Source of the DNA: an uncultured Oscillospiraceae bacterium
Lineage (GTDB): Bacteria > Bacillota_A > Clostridia > Oscillospirales > Oscillospiraceae
Direction: 5' to 3'
DNA: 18,786 nt
Assembly (NCBI GenBank): GCA_934635515.1
Contig: CAKTZK010000026.1
Location: forward strand, 1 to 18,786
Positions within the stretch are counted from its first letter, which is position 1, and each line of letters opens with the position of its first letter. The notes below the pieces were generated by a model that saw nothing but the letters and a program-made list of their open reading frames with translations, was not told the DNA's origin and did not search any database. Shown in pieces: positions 6,463 to 14,040 of this stretch. The position numbers and the translations under genes were made by a program.

Positions 6463-6480
6463 TAAGGAGTATTTTCATCT

Positions 6481-7386
6481 ATGTGGTTTTGGTTTTCTGT
6501 TATTGCGCTGCTGTTCTGGAGCGGCTCGGACCTGTTTTCTAAGATCGGCTGCCGGGACGCGGACGATAAGTACGCCCACCTGAAAATGGTCATGGCTGTG
6601 GGCGTGGTCATGGGCCTGCACGCAGCCTACGAGATCTTCATCGGCGGCACGGAGATCAGCTTCTCCATCATCCTCACCTATCTGCCGGTGTCGCTGCTCT
6701 ATATCCTGTCCATGGCCCTGGGATATGTGGGACTAAGGTACATCGAGCTGTCCATCTCGTCCCCTATCTGCAACTCCTCCGGCGCGATGGTGGCTATCCT
6801 GAGCATCATCACCGGCACAGCCCTGCTGGCCCCGGCCCAGTATGCGGCTATGGCGCTGGTATGCGTGGGCGTTGTGGGCCTTGGCATCGTAGAGGCCCGG
6901 GAGGACGACGACCTGCGCCTTGCCCGGCAGGAGGCCGGCAACTATAAGTACGCCAAGTCCGCCCTGGCGCTGATCCTGCCCATTCTCTACTGCGTGCTGG
7001 ACGCCCTGGGCACCTTTGCCGACTCCAAGGTGCTGGAGACCCTCAACGAGGACAGCGCCAACTGCGCCTACGAGCTGACCTTCCTGGTGGCGGGCATCGT
7101 GAGCTTTGTGTATGTGGTCATCATCCGCAAGCAGAAGCTGGTGCCCAAGCGGGAGGGACCCAAGTACCTGGGTGCCCTGTGTGAGACCGCCGGTCAGTTT
7201 GCCTACATCTACGCCCTGGCAGACTCCGAGCATGTGGCCCTGGCGGCCCCCATTATCTCCGCCTACTGCGTGCTCTCGGTGGTGTGGAGCCGGATTTTCC
7301 TGAAGGAAAAGCTCTCCTGGAAGCACTATCTTATGATCGCTCTGGTGGTGGCGGGCATTGTGATTTTGGGTATTTACGACGAGTAA
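6481..7386 (+). CDS. EamA/DMT-family transporter
   Basis: This 301-aa protein is a very hydrophobic member of the drug/metabolite transporter superfamily with about ten predicted membrane helices, apparently two EamA repeats joined by a charged segment near residue 140 (EAREDDDLRLARQEAG). The family exports amino acids, amines or drugs, or takes up metabolites. The tail KEKLSWKHYLMIALVVAGIVILG is typical of the last EamA helices. AAGGAG (6464-6469) precedes the ATG by 11 bases. It lies 18 bp after the PLP enzyme gene in the same operon, which suggests it moves a substrate or product of that enzyme; this is inference from context. A hairpin follows directly. Confidence 0.9.
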   Translation: MWFWFSVIALLFWSGSDLFSKIGCRDADDKYAHLKMVMAVGVVMGLHAAYEIFIGGTEISFSIILTYLPVSLLYILSMALGYVGLRYIELSISSPICNSSGAMVAILSIITGTALLAPAQYAAMALVCVGVVGLGIVEAREDDDLRLARQEAGNYKYAKSALALILPILYCVLDALGTFADSKVLETLNEDSANCAYELTFLVAGIVSFVYVVIIRKQKLVPKREGPKYLGALCETAGQFAYIYALADSEHVALAAPIISAYCVLSVVWSRIFLKEKLSWKHYLMIALVVAGIVILGIYDE

Positions 7387-7390
7387 TACT

Positions 7391-7430
7391 ATAAAAACTC
7401 CCCCGTTTGCAGAAGCAAATGGGGGAGTTT
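7391..7430 (+). terminator. Hairpin after the EamA gene, weak terminator
   Basis: A 14-bp stem (7397-7410 with 7415-7428, one G-U pair, loop AGAA) lies 10 bp past the EamA stop. The T tract is short (TTT then C), so readthrough into the hairpin array that follows is possible. Its stem sequence is nearly the same as that of the terminator at 7631. Confidence 0.6.
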
Positions 7431-7668
7431 CAGCGCGTCAAAAAAGCCTCGCAGAGTTTGCCGCCCGCAGGCGGCAAAGAAATAAAATCATTTTCTCTCG
7501 CGACATGTGCGTGAGAGAAAATACCTCTCAGGCTGCCAGTGTGGAATTTTGAGCCATGGGCTCAAAATTATGCGCGCAGCAGACTGCAAGCCCTTTGTCG
7601 GAAAAACCCGGAGGGTTTTTCGACAGTCTCAAACTCCTCCGTTTGCATCTGCAAACGGAGGAGTTTTT
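7397..7668. repeat. Array of intergenic hairpins
   Basis: This stretch holds successive inverted repeats with almost no other content: 7397-7428 (14 bp), 7458-7479 (9-bp perfect, GC-rich), 7491-7522 (10-bp perfect), 7545-7569 (11-bp perfect, loop ATG), 7596-7625 (13 bp with one bulged G) and 7631-7666 (16-bp perfect). The first and last share CTCC-CCGTTTGC-type stems, so near-identical hairpins bracket the block. It looks like a composite of extragenic palindromic repeats or a small non-autonomous element. No credible gene lies within. Confidence 0.6.
7631..7668 (+). terminator. Terminator between the EamA and hydrogenase operons
   Basis: A perfect 16-bp stem (7631-7646 with 7651-7666, loop ATCT) runs into TTTTTT on the plus strand, making it the strong stop for the AbrB-PLP-EamA operon. 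On the minus strand the tract is only GTTTGAG, so it is a weak stop for the hydrogenase-TRIC transcript. It abuts the TAA of the TRIC gene (7668-7670). Confidence 0.9.
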
Positions 7669-8306
7669 TATTCTTCCGGCACCTTGGCCTTGGGCAGGCT
7701 CCAGCGGAAGTGGGCCGCCAGCAGCCGGATGGCCATGACCACCGCGCTGCCCAGCAGCAGGGCCGCCGTATCGCTCAGCAGCAGGTGACACACGATCCAA
7801 ACCAGCGCCCCCACCAGGGCCGCCAGCGCATAGATATGCTTGCGGAATATGTACGGCACATCCCCGGCCAGGGCATCCCGGAGAACGCCGCCGCCCACGC
7901 CGGTGATGGTGCCCAGAAACGCCGCCGCAAACCAGCTCCGCTCCGGCAGGCAGCTGTATGCCACCTGCATGCCCACCACCGTGAAGATGGCCAGGCCCAC
8001 CGAGTCCGCCGCCAGCAGCAGCCGCTCAAACAGCAGCGTGCTCTTCATGAGCCAGGTGCACACCGGCGGCAGAAACGCCACCACAGACACCGCCGCCGCA
8101 ACGCCCACCGTCTGCGGATCGTCGAAGATCTTCGGCGGTGTGATGCCCAGCAGCAGGTCCCGCAGGACGCCGCCGCCCACGGCGGTGATAAGGCCCAGGA
8201 TCACCACGCCCATCAGGTCCATTCCCTTGCGCAGTCCCGTCATGGCCCCGGACACCGCGAACGCCGCTGTGCCCACCAGCTCCATGCAAAATACCAGCTC
8301 ATCCAT
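7668..8306 (-). CDS. TRIC-family (UPF0126/YadS-type) membrane protein
   Basis: The 212-aa protein is an integral membrane protein with about seven helices. It has the internal duplication of the prokaryotic TRIC/UPF0126 family: GLITAVGGGVLRDLLLG and GTITGVGGGVLRDALAG are the two copies of the GGGxxRD motif. Prokaryotic TRIC homologues form trimeric cation channels; other UPF0126 members have been linked to metabolite transport, so the substrate is open. The frame extends upstream into the hydrogenase gene, but the ATG at 8304-8306 (MDELVFCMELVG) fits the family's start. It lies 8 bp after the hydrogenase stop with only a weak ribosome binding site, which suggests translational coupling. The second ATG (8285) is an alternative. 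Confidence 0.9.
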   Translation of the reverse strand: MDELVFCMELVGTAAFAVSGAMTGLRKGMDLMGVVILGLITAVGGGVLRDLLLGITPPKIFDDPQTVGVAAAVSVVAFLPPVCTWLMKSTLLFERLLLAADSVGLAIFTVVGMQVAYSCLPERSWFAAAFLGTITGVGGGVLRDALAGDVPYIFRKHIYALAALVGALVWIVCHLLLSDTAALLLGSAVVMAIRLLAAHFRWSLPKAKVPEE

Positions 8307-8314
8307 ACTTTTTC

Positions 8315-9856
8315 TCAGTGTCTGCCCACAAAGGTCCAGTCGTCCTCGTGGTCGTGGAGCAGGTAAATGTCCTCTTTGTACTCCGACTCCAGGGGATTGG
8401 ACTTGGGTGCGCTGGCCTTGTACTGCTCCAGCACCCGCCGGGACTTCTCCGGCGGCTGAATGGTGCCCGCGCCGGCGATGCAGCCGCCGGGACAGGCCAT
8501 GCCCTCCAGCAGATACCCGTCGTATTTGCCCGCCCGGGCGATGCGCAGCATCTTGCGGCACTCCCGCAGGCCCTCGGCATAGACCGTTTTCACCTCGCGG
8601 TCCGGATCGATCCGGTGGATCACATCCTCCACCGCCTTTGCCACGCCGCCGGAGGCCGCGAAGCCCACGCCGGGGGCGGAGGCCTCATAGTTAGGCTTCA
8701 CATCCGGGATCTGGGAAAAGTCGATCTCCTTGGCCTCCATCATGCCCCGCAGCTCCTCAAAGGTCAGCACGAAGTCCACGTCGCTGCGCACAGACCGGCG
8801 GCAGGCCTCCAGCTTTTTGGCGGCGCAGGGGCCGATAAAGGCGATCTTGCAGTCCGGATGGCGCTTTTTCTGCAGCCGGGCCGTAAGGACCATGGGAGTC
8901 ATGGTCATAGATATGTAGGGGGCTGCGCCGGGGAACTCCTTCTTGGCCATCACCGACCAGGCGGGGCAGCAGGAGGTAGCCATGTAGGGCTGCTTCTCCG
9001 GCACATTCTTCATGAATTCCTCCGCTTCCTCAATGGCGCACAGGTCCGCGCCTATGGCCACCTCTTCCACGGCCTGGAAGCCCAGCGTTTTCATGGCCTC
9101 CACGATCTGGCCGGGGGTAACGTTCTCGCCGAACTGGCCCCAGAAGGCCGGTGCGATGATGGCAATGACCTTGTCGCCGCTGCGCATGGCGTGGATCAGC
9201 TGAAACAGCTGTCCCTTATCCACAATGGCGCCAAAGGGGCAGTTCACCAGGCACATGCCGCAGCTGACGCACTTGTCGTAGTTGATCTCCGCCCGGCCAT
9301 ACTGGTCCTTGCCGATGGCATCCATGCCGCAGGCCTCCTGGCAGGGACGCTCGAAGCGGATGATGGCCTGATAGGAGCAGGATGCCTTACATTTGCCGCA
9401 CTTAATGCACTTTTCCTGGTCGATCTCCGCCCGGCCGTGGAGGAAGCTGATGGCTCCTCTGGGGCAGGAGTTGGAGCAGTGGTGGGCCAGGCAGCTCTGG
9501 CAGGCGTTGGTCACCTCATAGTGGGTGTCCGGGCAGGCGTGGCATGCATACTTGATGATGTTGATCAGCGGCGGCTCGTAGTACCGCTCCCGGATCGCCG
9601 TTTTGTCCGCCGCGTCAGACAGGGATTCCTGGTCGTTGGCAGAGCGCAGACTATGTCCCATGGCCAGCCGGATCCGCTCGGCAACGATGGCTCTCTCCAG
9701 GAAGATGGAGTCCCGCTCATTGCCCGGGTCTCCCGGCAGGATCTTATGGGGCAGCCGGTCCACCCGGTGGTAGTCGCCGCCCTCGTAGGCCAGCTTAGCC
9801 ACCTCCGCAAATACACGCTTGCGCATGTCCGCAATTCCACAATAGATGTTTCTCAT
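8315..9856 (-). CDS. Monomeric [FeFe] hydrogenase, probably group B
   Basis: This 513-aa protein should reduce protons to H2 or oxidise H2 in the cytoplasm with reduced ferredoxin as partner. All three H-cluster motifs are present: TSCCPAW (294-300), GPCAAKKLE (342-350) and EGMACPGGC (451-459), giving cluster ligands C296, C344, C455 and C459 and the proton-relay cysteine C297. Two 4Fe-4S ferredoxin sites (C150/153/156/160 and C196/199/202/206) and a third cysteine-rich region (C105, C108, C119, C122, C127, C131) precede them. The AGAGT ending of the third motif, the GPC motif and the roughly 60-residue C-terminal tail fit group B enzymes rather than the classical group A1. No HydE, HydF or HydG maturase gene is nearby. 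The TRIC gene follows 8 bp later. Confidence 0.93.
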   Translation of the reverse strand: MRNIYCGIADMRKRVFAEVAKLAYEGGDYHRVDRLPHKILPGDPGNERDSIFLERAIVAERIRLAMGHSLRSANDQESLSDAADKTAIRERYYEPPLINIIKYACHACPDTHYEVTNACQSCLAHHCSNSCPRGAISFLHGRAEIDQEKCIKCGKCKASCSYQAIIRFERPCQEACGMDAIGKDQYGRAEINYDKCVSCGMCLVNCPFGAIVDKGQLFQLIHAMRSGDKVIAIIAPAFWGQFGENVTPGQIVEAMKTLGFQAVEEVAIGADLCAIEEAEEFMKNVPEKQPYMATSCCPAWSVMAKKEFPGAAPYISMTMTPMVLTARLQKKRHPDCKIAFIGPCAAKKLEACRRSVRSDVDFVLTFEELRGMMEAKEIDFSQIPDVKPNYEASAPGVGFAASGGVAKAVEDVIHRIDPDREVKTVYAEGLRECRKMLRIARAGKYDGYLLEGMACPGGCIAGAGTIQPPEKSRRVLEQYKASAPKSNPLESEYKEDIYLLHDHEDDWTFVGRH

Positions 9857-9896
9857 GATGTTTCCTTTCCTTGGTATCCAACCCTTTTATGGGGAT

Positions 9897-9926
9897 AGTA
9901 TATCATCTCCTCCCCTGTCCTTGCAA
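9897..9926 (-). promoter_or_regulatory. Predicted promoter of the hydrogenase-TRIC operon
   Basis: On the minus strand, TTGCAA (9921-9926), 18 bp and TATACT (9897-9902). The start would be near 9890, about 34 bases before the hydrogenase ATG, with AAAGGAAA as ribosome binding site. There is no space for a separate regulator site in the 104-bp gap to sigK. Confidence 0.65.
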
Positions 9927-9960
9927 GAGGGCTGCTTATATATTTTCCTCCCCTTTCAAA

Positions 9961-10653
9961 TTATTTCTCATCCTGCAGGGCCGCCTCCAGCTTTCCCAGG
10001 GCCCGCTTTTCAATGCGGGACACATAGCTGCGGCTGATGCCGAACACACCGGCCACCTGCTTCTGGGTCTGGGGCAGCTGGCCGCCCAGGCCGTACCGTC
10101 GGCGGATCACCTCCGCCTCCCGCCCTGTCAGGCAGGTATCCACCAGCTCCCGTATGCGCACCTGCTCCTCCCGGTCCGCCATGTCCGAGAGCATGGAGTC
10201 GTCGCTGCCCACCACATCCATCAGGCACAGGGCGCCCCCGGCGGCATCGCTGTCAATGGTGTCCGACAGGGACACCTCCCCCTGCAGCTTCCTCCTGCTG
10301 CGAAAATACATGAGGATCTCATTTTCTACACACCGGGAGGCATAGGTTGCCAGGCGGATATTCCGGTCCGGGCGGAAGGTATCCACAGCCTTGATAAGGC
10401 CGATGGTCCCGATAGAGATCAGGTCCTCCTGCTCCGCCGACTGGGTGTAGTATTTCTTGATGATGTGGGCCACCAGGCGCAGATTGTGCTCCACCAGAAG
10501 GTTCCGGGCCTCCAGATCCCCCTTCATGCTGCGCTCTAAGTACATCTGCTCCTCCTTCGCGCTCAGCGGCTTGGGAAAGGACCCGGAATTGCCCGTAAGC
10601 CGCAGGGTGAAAAACAAGCTGTTGGCCAGTAAAAGCAGCGCTGCAGACAGCAT
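9961..10653 (-). CDS. sigK: RNA polymerase sporulation sigma factor SigK
   Basis: Sigma K directs late mother-cell transcription during spore formation (coat and germination genes). The 230-aa product aligns closely with known SigK. A hydrophobic N-terminal pro-sequence (MLSAALLLLANSLFF) is of the kind removed by the SpoIVFB protease. Then FPKPLSAKEE, region 2 (EHNLRLVAHI, EDLISIGTIGLIKAV, LATYASRCVENEILM), and region 4 ending GISRSYVSRIEKRAL. The start at 10653 is chosen because GAAAGGGGAG sits at correct spacing; ATG at 10659 is too close to it and 10689 has no ribosome binding site. The gene is continuous: no skin-type element interrupts it. A weak sigma-E-like -10, CATATTAT, lies just upstream on the minus strand, fitting SigE control, but no clear -35 was seen. 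Confidence 0.95.
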   Translation of the reverse strand: MLSAALLLLANSLFFTLRLTGNSGSFPKPLSAKEEQMYLERSMKGDLEARNLLVEHNLRLVAHIIKKYYTQSAEQEDLISIGTIGLIKAVDTFRPDRNIRLATYASRCVENEILMYFRSRRKLQGEVSLSDTIDSDAAGGALCLMDVVGSDDSMLSDMADREEQVRIRELVDTCLTGREAEVIRRRYGLGGQLPQTQKQVAGVFGISRSYVSRIEKRALGKLEAALQDEK

Positions 10654-10903
10654 ACGCATCTCCCCTTTCGCTGCATAATATGCATGCACAGGAAGTCCCT
10701 ATACGGTTTTCCCCGCCTCCTATCTGCCTTCCGCCGCCAGCCGGAGGCCCCCTTGTCAGAAAAATTTTTCCTTCTCTGCCGCAGCCGCAGTTCCCGTTGT
10801 CTGCCGGATGCACTTCCCGCCTCTAAAGCTCTCTTATAGTCAATTTGTAGCAGTAATTTTATCCGCTCCCATATATTTTAGGTCAAAATTTTTATCTTTC
10901 CTG
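10654..10903. other. Intergenic region upstream of sigK
   Basis: No gene or RNA is recognised here. It contains a 13-bp palindrome TGCATA-A-TATGCA (10672-10684) directly before the sigK ribosome binding site, and the palindrome GAAAAATTTTTC (10759-10770). These could be regulator sites for sigK, whose promoter must lie in this stretch, but no sigma-E consensus is convincing. Confidence 0.4.
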
Positions 10904-10939
10904 TTGACAAGCGGCCCCAATGCTGATAAGCTATTATCA
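10904..10939 (+). promoter_or_regulatory. Promoter and operator-like palindrome of the XRE gene
   Basis: A perfect TTGACA (10904-10909) is 17 bp from a weak TAAGCT (10927-10932) preceded by TGA. Overlapping the -10 is a perfect inverted repeat TGATAA-N4-TTATCA (10924-10939). Its position would let a bound dimer block RNA polymerase, so autorepression by the XRE protein is plausible. Confidence 0.5.
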
Positions 10940-10975
10940 TACAGATAAAAATTTCGTATAAAGCAGGTGATTTCA

Positions 10976-11581
10976 GTGCGAAAAGATAATACGTCTGATC
11001 GGGTCCAGCGCTTTGCAAAGATCTGGAGTCTGTCCCGGTCCGATGCGGGAAAGACCCAGGAGTTCATGGCCAACGGCCTGGGTGTCAGCAAAAAGACCAT
11101 CCAAAACTGGGAAAAAGGTGCCAGTGCGCCGGATCTGTTTGAGGGGTCGGAGTGGTTCCGGGTCTTGGGGACCAATCCCCTGCCGTACTATCTGGCTTTC
11201 CTCTATCCCTGGCTGTTTGACGGCATCATGCCCGAGGATAACGACGAGGAGATCGAGCAGGCCCTGCTGTTCCTGGTAAAGAACATGACCCAGGTGGAAA
11301 AGCGCCAGATGCTCTACCTCATGGCCGGCCGCCACGGCAGTCCCTGGTACTCTCTGCTGCAGCTGTTCACCGCCCACTGCCACTGCTCTCTGCGCTCCCG
11401 TGTCACCGCCGCCCGGACCATTCTGGAGAACTATGAGATGGACCAGGCCAGCGGCACCAGCGTGTGCCCCGACAATATCCAGCCGGATATGAAGATGCTG
11501 CACCACGCCGTGGAGGAGGGGAAACAGTCCGTTTTCAACCAGCTCACCGGCTACACCAATATCGAGTTCAATAATAACTAA
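10976..11581 (+). CDS. XRE-family helix-turn-helix regulator
   Basis: The 201-aa product has a Cro/C1-type helix-turn-helix at about residues 8-50, readable in KTQEFMANGLGVSKKTIQNWEKGASAP. The remaining 150 residues are helical with no domain I recognise (for example EEIEQALLFLVKNMTQVEKRQMLYLMAGR), so ligand or partner binding by this part is unknown. The GTG at 10976 is chosen because AGGTGA (10965-10970) lies 5 bases upstream; the GTG at 10967 overlaps that site. It stands alone between sigK (divergent) and the comEC operon, with its own promoter and terminator, and may regulate itself or unlinked genes. Confidence 0.88.
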   Translation: MRKDNTSDRVQRFAKIWSLSRSDAGKTQEFMANGLGVSKKTIQNWEKGASAPDLFEGSEWFRVLGTNPLPYYLAFLYPWLFDGIMPEDNDEEIEQALLFLVKNMTQVEKRQMLYLMAGRHGSPWYSLLQLFTAHCHCSLRSRVTAARTILENYEMDQASGTSVCPDNIQPDMKMLHHAVEEGKQSVFNQLTGYTNIEFNNN

Positions 11582-11590
11582 TGCCGCACG

Positions 11591-11628
11591 CTCCTCCTCT
11601 GTCACAGCAGACAGAGGAGGAGTTTTTT
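11591..11628 (+). terminator. Terminator of the XRE gene
   Basis: A perfect 12-bp stem (11591-11602 with 11611-11622, loop CACAGCAG) is followed by TTTTTT (11623-11628), ten bases after the stop codon. Confidence 0.94.
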
Positions 11629-11669
11629 CGTTAAAGGCCCCTTCCGGCGCTTTCCGCCCGTGGTCCCCC

Positions 11670-11698
11670 TTGTTATCATCGCCCATATTTGCTATAAT
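11670..11698 (+). promoter_or_regulatory. Predicted sigma-A promoter of comEC-holA-rnmV
   Basis: TTGTTA (11670-11675), 17 bp and a perfect TATAAT (11693-11698). Transcription would start near 11705, which rules out the in-frame TTG at 11670 as the comEC start because it is part of the -35 element. Confidence 0.8.
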
Positions 11699-11732
11699 CG
11701 ACACAGCTGTAAAATGGGAGGGGGTCTGTCCG

Positions 11733-14021
11733 GTGCGCACGCTGGCTGTCATCGCGTTTTCTTTTTCCGGGGCGCTGCTGCTGTGGTGCCTGCTGCCGGA
11801 GGGTCCCTGGCTCTTTTGGGCAGCGGGCATTTTGGCCGTCCTGGGCGCTTTGACGCTGGTCCTCCCGGCTCTGCGCAGGCATAAAAAGCTGCGCCTGGCG
11901 GCGGCGCTCATCACCCTTTCCCTGGCGGCAGGCCTGCTGTATGGCTGGGGCTGGAGCGCCCTCGTAGCCGGCCCCGTCCGGGAAAACTGCGGCGGCAGCC
12001 ATCTTTTTTCCGCCACGGTGAGTGACTGGCCCCAGGCCACTGATACCGGCTGGCGGGTAACGGTCCGCCTGACCGATGGCCGGGGTGCCAAGGCCGTATG
12101 CTATATCAATGACGCTTCCGCCGAGAGTCTGGAGCCGGGCCAAATGCTCCTGGGCGACGCCTACTGGCAGGACGCATCCGCGATCCGGGGCACGGAGCTG
12201 ACCACCTTCACCTCCCGGGGCATCTTTGCCCTGCTGTACTGCAGTGAAGTTCCCGACGTCAGTCCCGGCAGCGCAGGCTCCCTGCGCTATCTCCCCCAAC
12301 GCCTTTCCCGGGCCATGGGCGATAAAATTTCCCAGGTGTGGCCGGACGGCACCGTTGCCGGTATCCTCCGGGCGGAGCTTTTGGGCGACCGCAGCGGGAT
12401 AGACACCTCCCTCTCCGCCCAGTTCTCCGAGGCGGGGGTGAGCCACCTGTTTGCCGTGTCGGGCCTGCACTGCGCCTTTTTGCTGACGCTGCTTTCGCTC
12501 CTGGTGGGGCCCCAGCGGCAGCGGCTTTTGGCGGCGGTGGGCATCGCCGTGCTGACGGTGTATATGCTCATGGTGGGCCTGACGCCGTCGGTGGTGCGGG
12601 CGTGCATCATGCAGTTTTTCCTGCTGCTGGCCCCGCTGTTTCTCCGGGACGCCGACCCGCCCACCTCCCTGGCCTCGGCGCTGCTGGTGATCCTGCTCTG
12701 GAATCCCTATGCCGCCCAGAGCGTCAGCCTGCAGCTGAGCTTCGGGGCTATGCTGGGACTGATTTTGGTTACGCCTCGGGTCCATGATTTTTTCGCCGGG
12801 CGCATCCGACCGCGGAAAAAGCCGGTCCGGGCCGCCGTGAGCTTTCTCCTCAGCACTCTTTGCTCTACCCTGGGCGCCATGGTGTTCACGGTGCCGCTGA
12901 CGGCCTACTATTTCGGCGTTTTCTCCACCGTGGCACCGCTAACGAGCCTCCTGTGCATTCCCCTGGCCTCCTGGAACTTCATGGCCGGGTTTCTCACGGC
13001 CCTGCTGGGCTTTGTGTTTCTCCCGGCAGCTCAGGTGATGGGATATGTCGGCTGGGCGCTTACAAAGCTGTTTTTGCTGGTGGTGCGCCTGGCCTGCGCC
13101 ATTCCCTACCACGCCCTTTATACCGATACCAATCCCTATCTTGTCTGGTGGCTGGTGTTTGTCTACGCCGCCTTCCTTCTGTGTATTTTAAGCCGGGAGC
13201 GGGCCCGGAAATACGCCTTTGCGGCGGCCGTTTCGGTCCTCTCTCTGGTGCTGTGCGTCACCCTGCGCACCGGCGAATTTCACAGCTACGCCCTTACGGC
13301 GGTGGCCGTGGACGTAGGCCAGGGGGCCAGCACTCTGCTCCAGTCCGATGGTGATGTTCTCCTGGTGGACTGCGGCAGCAGCAACCGCTATAAAAAGCCC
13401 GCCCAGCAGGTGCTCTCCCAGCTGAGCAGCATGGGCATAGACCACCTGTCGGCGGTGGCCGTCACCCACTACCACGCCGACCATACCAACGGCCTGCCGG
13501 AGCTTTTAGAGCGGGTGACGGTAGACACGCTGTACCTACCCGAAATGGAGGACGAGTACGGTGTCCGGGACAAGCTGGTGTCCCTGGCAAAGGATCGGGG
13601 CATCGCCGTGGTTTTCGTCACCGAACAGACGGCAATTCCCCTGGGCGAGGCCACCGTCACGGTCTTCCCGCCGGTGGGACAGGGCGATCCCAACGAGCAG
13701 GGCCTCACCTATCTCTGCACCAGCGGCGACTTTGACCTACTCATCACCGGCGACATGTCCGGCCCTACGGAGCTGGCCCTGGCCCGGAAATATCCCCTGC
13801 CGGATGTAGAGGTGCTCCTGGTGGGCCACCATGGCTCCAAATATAGCTCCCAGCAGGAATTCCTGTCCCAGATCGCCCCGGACGCGGCCATCATCAGCGT
13901 TGGCAGCAACAGCTACGGCCACCCCACCGACGCCGCCATCTCCCGCCTGGAGGCCGCCGGGGCCACGGTCTACCGCACGGACCTGCAGGGCTGCGTCACT
14001 GTGACCCTGCATAAGCAATGA
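11733..14021 (+). CDS. comEC: ComEC/Rec2 DNA uptake channel protein
   Basis: ComEC forms the inner-membrane channel that takes up single-stranded DNA in natural transformation. The 762-aa product has two or three N-terminal helices and a soluble OB-like region (about 60-170). The ComEC membrane domain follows, containing HLFAVSGLHCAFLL and then GLTPSVVRACIMQFFLLL. A C-terminal metallo-beta-lactamase domain begins near residue 525 (VAVDVGQG), with the metal motif HYHADH at 579-584 and later GHHGSKYSS and GSNSYGHP. This domain probably degrades the non-transported strand. The start is GTG at 11733, 8 bases after GGGAGGGGG. It is the first gene of an operon; holA begins 19 bp later. No ComEA is present here, so competence cannot be concluded from this gene alone. 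Confidence 0.95.
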   Translation: MRTLAVIAFSFSGALLLWCLLPEGPWLFWAAGILAVLGALTLVLPALRRHKKLRLAAALITLSLAAGLLYGWGWSALVAGPVRENCGGSHLFSATVSDWPQATDTGWRVTVRLTDGRGAKAVCYINDASAESLEPGQMLLGDAYWQDASAIRGTELTTFTSRGIFALLYCSEVPDVSPGSAGSLRYLPQRLSRAMGDKISQVWPDGTVAGILRAELLGDRSGIDTSLSAQFSEAGVSHLFAVSGLHCAFLLTLLSLLVGPQRQRLLAAVGIAVLTVYMLMVGLTPSVVRACIMQFFLLLAPLFLRDADPPTSLASALLVILLWNPYAAQSVSLQLSFGAMLGLILVTPRVHDFFAGRIRPRKKPVRAAVSFLLSTLCSTLGAMVFTVPLTAYYFGVFSTVAPLTSLLCIPLASWNFMAGFLTALLGFVFLPAAQVMGYVGWALTKLFLLVVRLACAIPYHALYTDTNPYLVWWLVFVYAAFLLCILSRERARKYAFAAAVSVLSLVLCVTLRTGEFHSYALTAVAVDVGQGASTLLQSDGDVLLVDCGSSNRYKKPAQQVLSQLSSMGIDHLSAVAVTHYHADHTNGLPELLERVTVDTLYLPEMEDEYGVRDKLVSLAKDRGIAVVFVTEQTAIPLGEATVTVFPPVGQGDPNEQGLTYLCTSGDFDLLITGDMSGPTELALARKYPLPDVEVLLVGHHGSKYSSQQEFLSQIAPDAAIISVGSNSYGHPTDAAISRLEAAGATVYRTDLQGCVTVTLHKQ

Positions 14022-14040
14022 CGAAAGGAAGCATCATCCT

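Noticed and set aside
7397..7668. CRISPR array
   Set aside because: The stems differ from one another and spacing is irregular; there are no repeated direct repeats with unique spacers, and no cas genes.
9961..10653. Skin-type element interrupting sigK
   Set aside because: The reading frame is continuous from pro-sequence to region 4.
11670..11732. TTG at 11670 as comEC start
   Set aside because: It is the -35 element of a good promoter; the GTG at 11733 has a strong ribosome binding site.
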